Below are positions 45,791 to 56,254 of a stretch of DNA of 64,000 nt, one piece after another. The position numbers were made by a program, and so were the translations under genes. Location: the NCBI GenBank assembly GCA_036186865.1, contig AP025040.1, positions 10,595,385 through 10,659,384 on the forward strand. The letters are read 5' to 3'. This DNA comes from Eustoma russellianum (taxonomy: Eukaryota; Streptophyta; Magnoliopsida; Gentianales; Gentianaceae). Every line of letters begins with the position of its first letter. The stretch's first letter is position 1. The notes beneath the pieces are model-generated. The model saw nothing but the letters and a program-made list of their open reading frames with translations. It searched no databases and had not been told where the DNA came from.

Positions 45791-45807
45791 ACATATACAA
45801 GCTCTTG

Positions 45808-46397
<590 letters not shown>

Positions 46398-46960
46398 ATT
46401 AGCATTGACCTATGTTTTAATCTAAATCATGAACACAATGAATAAAACAAATACAACCTAAGTTGTTCTTACCCGATTCAAAAAAAAAAGAAAAAAAGAG
46501 GTGGTCCTTACGATATGTACAAAGAAATCCTTAAATTTTTCATTGCACTTATAACCAATATGTGAAATATTTTTCGTCTGTACGATATTGAACATTTGTG
46601 GTATTTACCCTACTTGGCGTATGAACACAGACTTTCTTGCGCCATATGTTCAGTGTTTTATCTAAACTTATATACGAGTCTTTTTATTGTATCAATCTCT
46701 TGCGTTTTCACATGATTTATAAAATAGTTGAATCGTTTCGCTATCTAATATACGTAACATTATTTATATTTTATGTAAGAAACTGTTTTTGCATTTCGAA
46801 TCCGTGATATCAACACTAAATAAGTTTCATTTTAACATAGAAAATGACGAATCTTTCTCTTCCCCTGCAAGCAAACACCGTCACATTACCGGCATCCTCC
46901 GTACCCCCAGGTTTTCTCCCATCATACTCAAAAGGTGGCCACCACACCCACACCAAAAAG

Positions 46961-47129
46961 GATGAGATCATTTCATCCATTTTTCCTTCATCACACGTAT
47001 CACCGTACGACACGTGGCAGCAGGAGGTGGGTGATGAGGCTAGATGCGGGTCACTCTCATCTAGCCTCACCATCCACTCCTACTGCGACGCATGGGGTGA
47101 GTGATTTGGGATGAGAAGATCATAATCCC
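46961..47129. mobile_element. Fold-back MITE, Mutator type (family M1, copy 5)
   Basis: 169 bp with ends gatgagatcatttcatcc and, inverted, gggattatgatcttctcatcc. Centre ctagatgcgggtcactctcatctag. Duplication accaaaaag / accaaaaaa (8 of 9). Confidence 0.87.
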
Positions 47130-47153
47130 ACCAAAAAATGCTGGTTTGTCATA

Positions 47154-47335
47154 GGACCGGATTTTCTCACCCCCACACACTATCACCCCTTGCTCACCGT
47201 CCGCCACGTGGCAGCAAGAAGGATGGTGAGACTAGATGAGTGTCAACTCATCTAGTCTCACCACCCTTCTTGCTGCCACGTGGCGGACGGTGAGCAAGGG
47301 GTGATAGTGTGGGAGGGTGAGGAGATCTCATCTCG
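47154..47335. mobile_element. Fold-back MITE, Mutator type (family M1, copy 6), near-perfect palindrome
   Basis: 182 bp with a perfect 9-bp duplication tttgtcata (47,145 and 47,336). The arms pair over most of the element: cactatcaccccttgctcac..gccacgtggcagcaag on the left and its complement on the right, around gagtgtcaactc. The transcript would form a long hairpin. Confidence 0.95.
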
Positions 47336-47344
47336 TTTGTCATA

Positions 47345-47785
47345 ACCTTCTTGAAAACTATTACTAAAAAAAATGATGTGTGTCGGTGTATGTTTGAAAA
47401 CACATACATATAAAATAATTACGTCCTATATAGAGGCTTAGCATGTCAAATAACAGGAATTAAGATAGTCTAAGCAGTTTCTATTAGTGAATGGATTATT
47501 AATTTTAAGCTCGTTTGAATTCACCAACATATTAAATAAGGGGAAAAATTGTTATATGTGAAAGAGGTAAAGGAAACAGCAGCTTTTGAAAGATATAGAT
47601 AAGGGGCATTTCTCTGAAGCTCCGGCGAGTTTGTGCAGGATCTAAAGAAAGACCGGATGATTTTGTAATTTGATATACGCAACCTTACCTTATACTTTGT
47701 ACGTTTATGCGGCTCAAACCTATTTGCCAGTTGCTCCAAGAACGGCCTCTAAATACTGGATATAAATGAATTGATCTTTATGGAG
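47345..47785. other. Gene-free stretch
   Basis: Nothing recognised. Confidence 0.5.
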
Positions 47786-47789
47786 CGGA

Positions 47790-47790
47790 A

Positions 47791-47880
<90 letters not shown>
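47790..47880. repeat. (AAT)n microsatellite
   Basis: About 30 uninterrupted units. Confidence 0.98.
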
Positions 47881-48021
47881 GAAAAAGGTGCAATCTTTGA
47901 AAGTACTAAAGTATGTTTCATGGATTATATTAGTTTATAGAATTTTTGTACTTATGATCATATCATATCATAATAATGGTGAAGACTTCGGAAACGCTTT
48001 CCCATTCTGTGTTGTTGACCA

Positions 48022-48092
48022 TATGTGTGTGTGTGTATATATATATGTGTGTGTGTGTGTGTATGTATGTATATATATGTGTGTGTATGTAC
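48022..48092. repeat. (TG)n/(TA)n simple repeat
   Basis: Compound gtgtgtgtatatatatatgtg runs. Confidence 0.9.
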
Positions 48093-48099
48093 ATGCTGG

Positions 48100-48850
48100 G
48101 CGCCCAATAAAGCAAATACCATCAACCTGTGATCACCTTCAAAATTTAGTACACTGGCTATGCTGGTTTTCAAGTTTAAATTAAATTTGTTTGAATTGTC
48201 TGCCTCAATAATAAGCTATCAATTTGGATATTGTAAATTATCAAATATGTAGTCATTTCAATGACAATAGTTTACTTATAATTTCTACCATATCCTCTAT
48301 TCTACGTAATAAAATTAGACACACACACATATATATTTAATAAAACTTTAACACATATAAGATAAAGGATGTGACATATGATACGATGTAATTCATTTGT
48401 CTACTATCATTACCGAGTGGACAATTAAATGTCTAGCCTGTAATCGCAACAACCCAATTGTAAGAGCGGAATTCAGCTAACATTCTCTAATATTAGGGAA
48501 TCGGTATTTCTAAAATAATATCGTTTTTATGCTGAGTGTCGTTTCTTTTATGTGACAAGTAAATAGCATATATTGTAATGACCTACATATCGTAATTGTT
48601 TATTCACCTCAATTATATATAATTTCAGGGGCTGAACGATGGTGTGATTATGAGTACATAACATATATAGTCAATAATTGATATTCAAAGGATTCATTAT
48701 TGACAATTACATCAAATTAGTAGCGTAGACTACACATTGTCATATTAAAATTAAACTACTTTGAACATTTTGGCATTTCGATTCTCATTGGTCAAATAGT
48801 TCAATGAATTTTCATCTCACGCCAAGAGCAAAGAAAATTTCTTCCAAATT
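48100..48850. other. Gene-free AT-rich stretch
   Basis: Nothing recognised. Confidence 0.5.
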
Positions 48851-48859
48851 AATGTTAGT

Positions 48860-49230
48860 ACAGAGTCGGAGGTCTCGTTGAAACCAAGCTCTCTATCTCG
48901 ATGAAGGTATTATTTGTCTGTCTCTCATTCTTTTCCTATTTTTTCCAGATTCTAGCGTGGATGAGATCAGAGGAGGCCTCATATGAAGCAAAATATGAGG
49001 TCTCCAATCACGCGACGCCACGTGTATAAAAAGACTTTTTTTCTAAAAAGAAAAAAGTAAACAACATGTCCTTTTATACACGTGAGGTCGCGTGATTGGA
49101 GACCTCATATTTTGCCTCATATGAGACCTCTTCTGATCTTATCTGATTCTAGCGATAACTTTTTCTATCGTTTGTCTGACTTTCATTCTTTTAAAATCTT
49201 TTCCAGAGTATAACTATAAATTTTGGTGCC
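48860..49230 (+). mobile_element. RTE-type LINE tail, interrupted by a MITE
   Basis: gagtcggaggtctcgttgaa, ccaagctctctatctcg and attatttgtctgtctctcatt are followed by agattctagcg. The MITE sits at 48,958-49,144, and the tail resumes with gattctagcgataactttttc and gccgttgaggtatgatgg, a decayed version of the family end. Confidence 0.6.
48958..49144. mobile_element. Fold-back MITE (family M2, copy 1)
   Basis: 187 bp palindromic element with arms gatcagaggaggcctcatatg.., ..gcaaaatatgaggtctcc, aatcacgcgac and acgtgtataaaa, and their complements. It is flanked by the 10-bp direct repeat gattctagcg (48,948 and 49,145). 9-10 bp suggests the Mutator superfamily. Confidence 0.88.
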
Positions 49231-49755
49231 GTTGAGGTATGATGGAGATGATCATAGATGATCATATGATTAGGAAAAGTCACGTCAATTGTTTCCTTAA
49301 CGAAGAAGAAGAAAAGAAGATAATATTTCAAACTCGTAATAGAGAGAATATACCTTCGGTCGAAATTTCAACTCCATGAATGCAATGATTGGAACCGCAT
49401 TATGAGTATAGATGATCACGCCGGATAGAGCAGAATATATTTTGCAAACCCATTTATATTCGCATTCCATTTAGTGATAGACACCTCTTTCTTTTTAAGA
49501 AAGGTTTTTTATCTATCTGCAAAATTTTAAATTTCTCATCGCAAAAAGCAAATAGACTGAGGCGTCATTGGGTTGAAGGCTTTCTCTTACTGCAGATCTC
49601 AAAAATAAATAAACTGATGAATTTGCAGTTTAGTCAATCGCCAAGATCTAGAATGACACATTGAGATATTTCAAAAAAAAAATATTATAGTTTGAAAAAG
49701 AAAAAACTAAAATGTGATATAAAATGGAATTTTTTTAAACACTTATCGTTATCGT
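49231..49755. other. Gene-free stretch
   Basis: AT-rich. Nothing recognised. Confidence 0.5.
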
Positions 49756-49986
49756 CTTAGGTGACTTTTTTCTTTTTGGAAAAAAGGAACTTTATTGCAT
49801 TAAGCTGTTGAGGGCATGTACAGAAAATGAGAAAATACAAAACAAATGGGAACCAGCCGTATATGATATGCCGCGTTAAAAACCTTGCCAAGGAAATCCA
49901 CCCTTGTGGCAAAACTTTGGTCAAGGAAAAACGTACATATTTATACGATTGGTCGTCCTTGCCGTAATAAACGGTTTCAGTCTCTG

Positions 49987-50478
49987 TCAACTATCTACAT
50001 CATATACTACTTCAGAAGAAACAAGACTCAAAAGGGATAGCCCTAACTTCTGGCAGCGGCTGATGATTTCTTTTGATACGGTCCAAGGAGGAGGGAGACA
50101 TGTGATATTTTCGTATACCAGTTGATTTCTCCAATACCAAATAGTGGACAACGCTTCACGCAATACATACCGCCAATCCGTCTGCAAGTCGAGGCTCCTA
50201 TTTGGGCGTAGATTTTCCATGATCCAGTATTGTATTCCTTGTGGTGCAAGAAAAGGTTGGCAAGCTGCGTCCCCCTGCACACTGCGAACCAGTTGCTTCC
50301 AGATGTCTCGTGCCCATTGGCAATTTCGTAGCGCATGCATGGTATCTTCCAAGGGAGATTTGTAGACGCTGCACGCTCCATCTTGTTGTATATGGCGACT
50401 GTATAAGAAATGCGCAGTTGGTAAAAGATTGCGATAGCTCTGCCAGAGTAGGAAATTTAAGCGACCTGGTCCTTTCAT
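49987..50478 (-). pseudogene. LINE ORF2 zf-RVT C-terminal part
   Basis: 163 codons in the same frame as the preceding RT segment: GPGRLNFLLWQSYRNLLPTA, MHALRNCQWARDIW and a C-terminus with PPPWTVSKEII. One stop codon separates it from RT. Confidence 0.82.
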
Positions 50479-50481
50479 GCT

Positions 50482-51324
50482 CTATAACCGAGACCAGGCG
50501 GAGTCCTGAGGAGGGTTATCCGGAGTTGTTAATTCCTCATACGTGCTAGCCACCGTGAATTTTTCGGATGTGGTTGCTTTCCAGCGATATTCAGAGGCAG
50601 ATGGCGATTCCGGTGTTGAATCCGTCGTCTCGATACATGACATAAGCAGCGGCACCGTGGACTTGATATGCCGCCAAAGTGCTGAGGTATTGCGGTTAGG
50701 TGCAGTCGAGAGAAGATTACCGTATTTATTTCGAAGGACCTGTACCCATAGCTCGTCTGGTCGCGTCAGGATTAGCCACCCTAACTTGGCCAACATCGCA
50801 GTGTTCATGTCCCGCAAGTTTTTGATTTCCAAACCTCCTCTATCCTTTGGTAGGCAAATTTGGAACCAAGATAACCAGTGTATCTTCTTCGTGTCATGCG
50901 ATTCTCCCCAAAAGAACCGTCTGATGATCTTCTCCATGTCATCTACTATACTGGCTGGTAAACGCATCCTACGCATAGCATAGTAAGGCATTGTGGACAA
51001 AATGCTTTTTATTAGAATGAGTCTGGCAGCCTGGGACAAGAATTTCGTTTGCCACATTGCAAGTCGATCCCGTACCTTATCCACAATGTAGCCATATTCT
51101 TTTTTGCTAGATCGTCCATTGATTAGCAGCATGCCTAGGTAGGTACCTAGGTCGCTAGTGATATTGATGCCCAGTCTGGAGAGGGCGGCTGATTGGAAGT
51201 TTTCGGCTATGTTTCTAGAAAAAAAAGCTTCTGACTTCTTCATATTTACAGTTTGTCCAGAGATTTTGCAGAAGTGGTTCAGAATGTGCTCGATGGTGAC
51301 TTTGGACGTCACTGTCACTTGCAT
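50482..51324 (-). pseudogene. LINE ORF2 RT C-terminal part
   Basis: 280 codons starting inside RT: HFCKISGQTVNMKKSEAFFS, DLGTYLGM, SQAARLILIKSILSTMPYYA, FFWGESHDTKKIHWL and MNTAMLAKLGW are the conserved post-catalytic blocks of plant L1 RT. It lacks the endonuclease and catalytic core through 5' truncation. Confidence 0.88.
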
Positions 51325-51334
51325 TTAAGATCAC

Positions 51335-52415
51335 CCTTGGACGACAATGACAGTTGCATTCAAATGGGTAAGTGATTTTGGATACACAAAGGTTGTTTTG
51401 GAAAACGAAAAACCATCATGCCCAAGATGGCATTGGCATGCGCGTCCCTGGACTGGACGCATTGTTAAAGTCATCCTAGGGGTGCTGCATGCGGCTATAA
51501 AAATGAGACTGCATCCAAAGATATTCTTGCACGTGAAATCATTTTCTAAATTTTTCTGTTTATGTGGTTAAGAGCAAAAGATAAATGAGGTACGATCAAA
51601 CAAGAAGAGAGGTATGATCGGACAAGAAGGGATGTACGACCGGATAAGAAGAGAGCTATGACCAGCTACAATCGGATAGACAAATCAGTAAGTGATGGAT
51701 GACTTGAAGCCTTATGGTGTGATTGAAAATATATGTGTACTTATGGCTTCACATGCTACTGGTAGTGGCAGTGAAACTGGAGAAATATATAAGTTGAGGC
51801 ATGATATTCCCGGTTTATTAACTTTTTCAAGGAGAGCATATGACACTTTTACTTAGGAGTAGTGATAGTTTTATAATACATTGGATCGTATACATTGGGT
51901 AGACATGTATAAGGAGGATTTATACATCCCCTTTATGTGCATACCATATATGGAGGAGGTATGATCAGACTCATATTCCATCTGTCTCATACTAAAGCCG
52001 ATATTGAGTGTTACAGAGCACTTGAGGTCGATGTGTATAACACCACCTCATCCTTAAAGCGACGTCGCAGGTCTATCTCAGTAATCTCAGTCACATCCAG
52101 TATCCATAGTGACACCTTTATCATCCAAACCTGTCAGACGTGGAAAACAGTTTAGGCGAGGGATGGTTGTGGTATGGGGTAAGATATACATGGCAAAAAA
52201 ACAAAAAAGAAGCCCGGATTTATATTTTTTCCTCCACGTACCGAGATTTGTATCACTAATGAAATTTTTAATATATAACAAAGTTGCTTTGATATATGAA
52301 CATATATTTATTGTTTTCTATATTTTTTTACCTATTCTTTTTTAGTATAACATAAACAATAATAATACACATGATTTTATCAAATTGACATTATACACTA
52401 GCCTCTAATTTATCT
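51335..52415. other. Gene-free region
   Basis: 51,590-51,680 holds degenerate ~29-bp tandem units (tatgatcggacaagaag). Other frames, such as 51,937-52,155, have no domain. Origin unknown. Confidence 0.45.
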
Positions 52416-52417
52416 AT

Positions 52418-52808
52418 AACCCTAACTCAAACCCTAACAATAATAGCCTTAACTTATCGTAACTCAAAACCCTAACCCTAACATATCTCTAATCCTAACT
52501 CAAACCATAACTCTAAATCTAACCTTAACCCTAACCTAACCATGCATTGTAACCCTAATCGATATATCTCTATTTCTGACCCTAACCTAACCCTAACACT
52601 ACCCTAGCCCTAACCTCAACATAGACCTAACCTTGACCCTAACTCAAACCATAACCATAACTTGAACTTTACCTTAACTCGAACATAGCCTAACCCTAAA
52701 CCATAACCCTAACTTATCTTTAACCCTAAAGCAAGCCCGAACCCTAAATCTAACATTGACTTACCATAACCCTAACCCAAACCTTACCGTAACCCAAACC
52801 CTATACCA
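52418..52808. repeat. Degenerate telomere-like (CCCTAA) tract
   Basis: About 390 bp made largely of ccctaac and its variants (cataacc, tctaacc, ctcaaacc), C-rich strand on plus. Perfect runs do not exceed about two units. It is an internal relic, not a functional chromosome end. Confidence 0.9.
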
Positions 52809-52809
52809 A

Positions 52810-53990
52810 CTATCCATAAAACTAATCCTAAGCTTTAAGGATGATCTCTGTTCGTGGAAAAGCATCAATGAAGAAATCGTTCCATGAACTAGACAAAAAT
52901 ACAAAGTTTAAGTTATTGTTACTCTTACAGTGCATTGATTTAAGGAGCTTATGGCAACATTGAATAATTTAGGTACATTTTACTTGATACTCGACTTGTT
53001 AAATCAATCAAACTTTGAATTATTGATGTGTGCCATCCATGGTGCATGACGACTTTGATAATGCCGTCCAAGGCGTTGAACGCAGTGTCGTCCAGGCCTT
53101 TGACACGTTTGTCATTGTCGTCTTGGGCTTGTGTGGTTTTGCATCCCCAAATAGCCTTTATAGCTCTTAAAACCCGTTTACCTCCTTGGATGCAAGTGTT
53201 AATGTCGTCCAAAGGTGATTCTTAGACGAAACCTCATTAGATGCAATTATCAATGCCATCCAAGGATGATTCTTAGACGCAACTGGCATTACTTTCCATG
53301 GTCTCTTTGGACTGGCAATTGCGTCCTAGTTATTTTGAAAAAAAATTCAATTCGTAATATATTTTGGGTTTTTCTTTTCAAAAGTATAATTTTTTTTTGA
53401 AATTTCTCAAAGATATTATAGAATAACCCCTTCTCCTTAGTTCTTTATCTGCAATTTGATTTTGCTTTGAAAATAGATCACATGAAATATACTTTTAGTG
53501 AAAAATGAACGTCTCTGAGGAAGAAATCCTAGCAACAGGAGGCGCAGTATGACAACTACAAAACTAGCGGCTATGCGGCTCCCATCAAATTCCCCAACTC
53601 CCCTTGCATTTTCTTTGCGGCAACAATCTTGCTTACCTTTTCCTCATATGTATAATCAATTTAACCTGAAAAATTTATGGGTTTCTGAAGAACTTTTTAG
53701 ATTAATATTTTTTGAACAAATCTTAGATACAATAATATGTTTCAAATATCTTTTCGATTTTGTTGCAAATTGACTCCACAGAGAAGAGGAGCCGTGTTGC
53801 TATGGGAGAAGATTCCAAGTAACATACAACAACGTTACCCATTGTTTTAGAGGCTTCTGTTTACAACAAATATAAAAGAGTCGCATGTACGCAACTATAC
53901 CTATGTGTTAGAAACTCATCCAATGACCCATAAAGTAACATAATTTCACCTTTTCAGGGAAATAGGGATAATCATTCATCAATGTCCATG
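52810..53990. other. Gene-free region
   Basis: 53,060-53,290 contains recurring ccaaggatgattcttagacg and gtcgtccaag words, an unclassified low-copy repeat. No domain in any frame. Confidence 0.45.
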
Positions 53991-54011
53991 ATAGTTGATA
54001 ATGCAAGGCTG

Positions 54012-54388
54012 TCCCCAGGACATAGCCCAACTGGTCCTGGGCAGAGGTTCTCAAAAGAGAGGTCAGGGGTTTAATTCTTGCCAAAGGCAAGAGAGCCTCT
54101 TTCCAGCAATTGCATTGTGTGGGAGCTTCCTTGGCTTGTAGGTTTGCCTGCAGTGCTGTGGGCTACTTATGCAGACTACTGTGTGCATTGTGTGGGAGCT
54201 TCCTTGGCTTGTAGGTTTGCCTGCAGTGTTGGGGGCTACTTATGCAGACTACTGTGGCTACTTATGCAGACTACTGTGTATATGACCAAGCTCCTACTAG
54301 CGGACGGGTCTTTGGGTACCTGATTTACATCCATACACTACCTTTGGGACTGAGTGTGTCAGGACCCTTACTGGTTGCGGTTCAACCT
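54012..54388 (+). mobile_element. tRNA-derived SINE (family A), plus strand, internally duplicated
   Basis: 377 bp, flanked by a perfect 17-bp duplication ttgataatgcaaggctg (53,995 and 54,389). A box tagcccaactgg is at 54,023-54,034 and B box ggtttaattc at 54,068-54,077. The length exceeds the ~260 bp of siblings because a ~78-bp body segment (gcattgtgtgggagcttcc..) is duplicated, and a shorter piece (ggctacttatgcagactact) is present three times. Confidence 0.95.
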
Positions 54389-54405
54389 TTGATAATGCAA
54401 GGCTG

Positions 54406-54865
54406 ATCCTCTCGAAAGTAAGCATATGGCTGATTCTCATCATTCCATGTGCGATAGCTTTTTATGTTGTTAATATATAATAAGTATGGTTGTTGTAAAT
54501 AAAGCTTCCATCCTCTTTTAGCAAAATTTAGTCATAAAGGGTTTTATGTCTATGTGGTCTACATTTTGGATATGAGGTGTGGATGAACATTATAAGGTGC
54601 GAAATAGCCGCTCTCTTTGCATATTTGATTTAAATTATGTTTTAATTATATTTTTTTAAAATATATTTTGAAACAATAATTTTCTTAAGCTTTATGGATG
54701 TACTAAAGGAGATGCATATAGGGTCATTGACAAAAGACAAATTTGACATCAAATAACCAAAAACGAGAGAATTGTGAGTAATAATCATCTATGATAAGGA
54801 TATCATGCTTCATGGGCGTCAAGTTTCAATACCAAAGTCAAAGACATAAATGCCATTAAATCAGT
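54406..54865. other. Gene-free AT-rich stretch
   Basis: Nothing recognised. Confidence 0.5.
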
Positions 54866-54877
54866 ATGCAAATTAAG

Positions 54878-55046
54878 CGGACGAGATCTGAGGAGCATCA
54901 TATGAGGCAAAATATGAGGTGTCCAATCAATCGACACCACGTGTACAAAAGAGTCTTTTTTTTAGAAAAGAAAAAAGTAACCCTTTTATACACGTGGCGT
55001 CGTGTGATTAGATGTCTCACATTTTGCCTCTCTTCTAATCTCATAC
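54878..55046. mobile_element. Fold-back MITE (family M2, copy 2)
   Basis: 169 bp, same arms as 48,958 (gatctgaggagcatcatatg, aggcaaaatatgagg, cacgtgtacaaaa) but more diverged. A perfect 10-bp flank gcaaattaag lies at 54,868 and 55,047. Confidence 0.88.
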
Positions 55047-55056
55047 GCAAATTAAG

Positions 55057-55701
55057 ACTATCCACATATGTAGTTGTATAACTGATAACCACTGCACGTT
55101 TTTTAGTCTTTGAAAACGTATTGACTCTTAATGATGATACCCACTCCTCATTTAAGACATCCAACTCAATTTAATATCTGCCACGATTTTAATTCAAATT
55201 TAAATTATTTTACTTATTTTGTTCGGAATATCTGTTTTAAGCCAATTTGGCTATAATAATATCATTACATATAATATAAAATATTCAAAATAATATTTAT
55301 TTTAATCCCTCTATTATTTCTTTAATATGAAACCTTTAGTGTTTATAACTATGGGCATTTCTCTACATAAGTATTATTTTTCCAACGCACAATAGAAATA
55401 TGAAAATAAATTAACATAAAATTTTAAAACATATTTTTATTTAAGCATAATCAAAATATTTATGCAAACACAATTACTTGTTAAAAACACACACACGACT
55501 ACTCTCAAGCTACCGTTTAGAAGTATAGTACAATCATAATTTAAATCATACAAAATTTATATCATATTCATATCATTTTATTTAAATCATATAACTTTAG
55601 AAAACTGACACAATAGGCCTACATTATAGGTATCATGGAATAGTTAAGATGATATTTATTTTAATATATATTTTTGTTTAGTATAAATTAATCAATTTTA
55701 T

Positions 55702-55736
<35 letters not shown>

Positions 55737-56164
55737 GTTTTGTTATGAATAAAAAGATACGAGTCATAAAAAAGATTAATTAAAACTTAACTCGTGTATG
55801 TTTTTTTTTTGTGATTATAATTGTGATTGTAAATTTGTAATCGGTTCTAAACCCTTATGCAAAATTGTGATATAACTCGAGCAAAACGCGAAGGGCTAAT
55901 AAAACTAAAACACCTGAATCAGTTATATTTCTTCTACATTAAATTATAATTATCATGTGGTTGTAGTCTTCTCCTTTGCCTAGTTGGAAGTTTATTCCCC
56001 ATTAGACCATTCCCTCATTTTTAGATTCAAAGTTAGATAGATATACAATCAAATATTCATGAATCAGAAGATCTCATTTTCCTTTTAGGTCATCTCTTTT
56101 TGTTAGGAAATCTTGTTGGGTGATTTATTACTCTGAGTAGCAGAACTAACATAATCGAAGTCTT
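55057..56164. other. Upstream region of the SAC gene
   Basis: AT-rich, with a short (TTA)n run at about 55,706-55,735. The proximal few hundred bases should hold the promoter and 5' UTR, but no unambiguous TATA box was chosen. Confidence 0.4.
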
Positions 56165-56254
56165 GTGAGAGCAGAATCAGTATTTTCTTTCTTTTCTTCT
56201 TTTGTTTTGAGTTATTTTACTGTGCCCTCTGATAGAGGGGAGCAAAAGATTGTG

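Larger units (their letters stand above)
49762..51330 (-). mobile_element. L1-type LINE, 5'-truncated, with 3' UTR
   Basis: On the minus strand it begins just after the RT catalytic box and runs through the RT thumb, zf-RVT and the ORF2 end, then a ~200-bp 3' UTR ending caataaagttcc and an A-rich stretch. The two coding segments are in one frame, separated by a single stop near 50,480. A target duplication was not found. It is a different subfamily from the LINE at 18.8-23.9 kb, with moderate protein similarity. Confidence 0.9.

Noticed and set aside
52418..52808. Chromosome end
   Set aside because: The repeats are degenerate, short and internal, with normal sequence and a gene on the right side.
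54012..54110. tRNA gene on the plus strand
   Set aside because: Same reason: it is the head of a SINE flanked by a 17-bp duplication.
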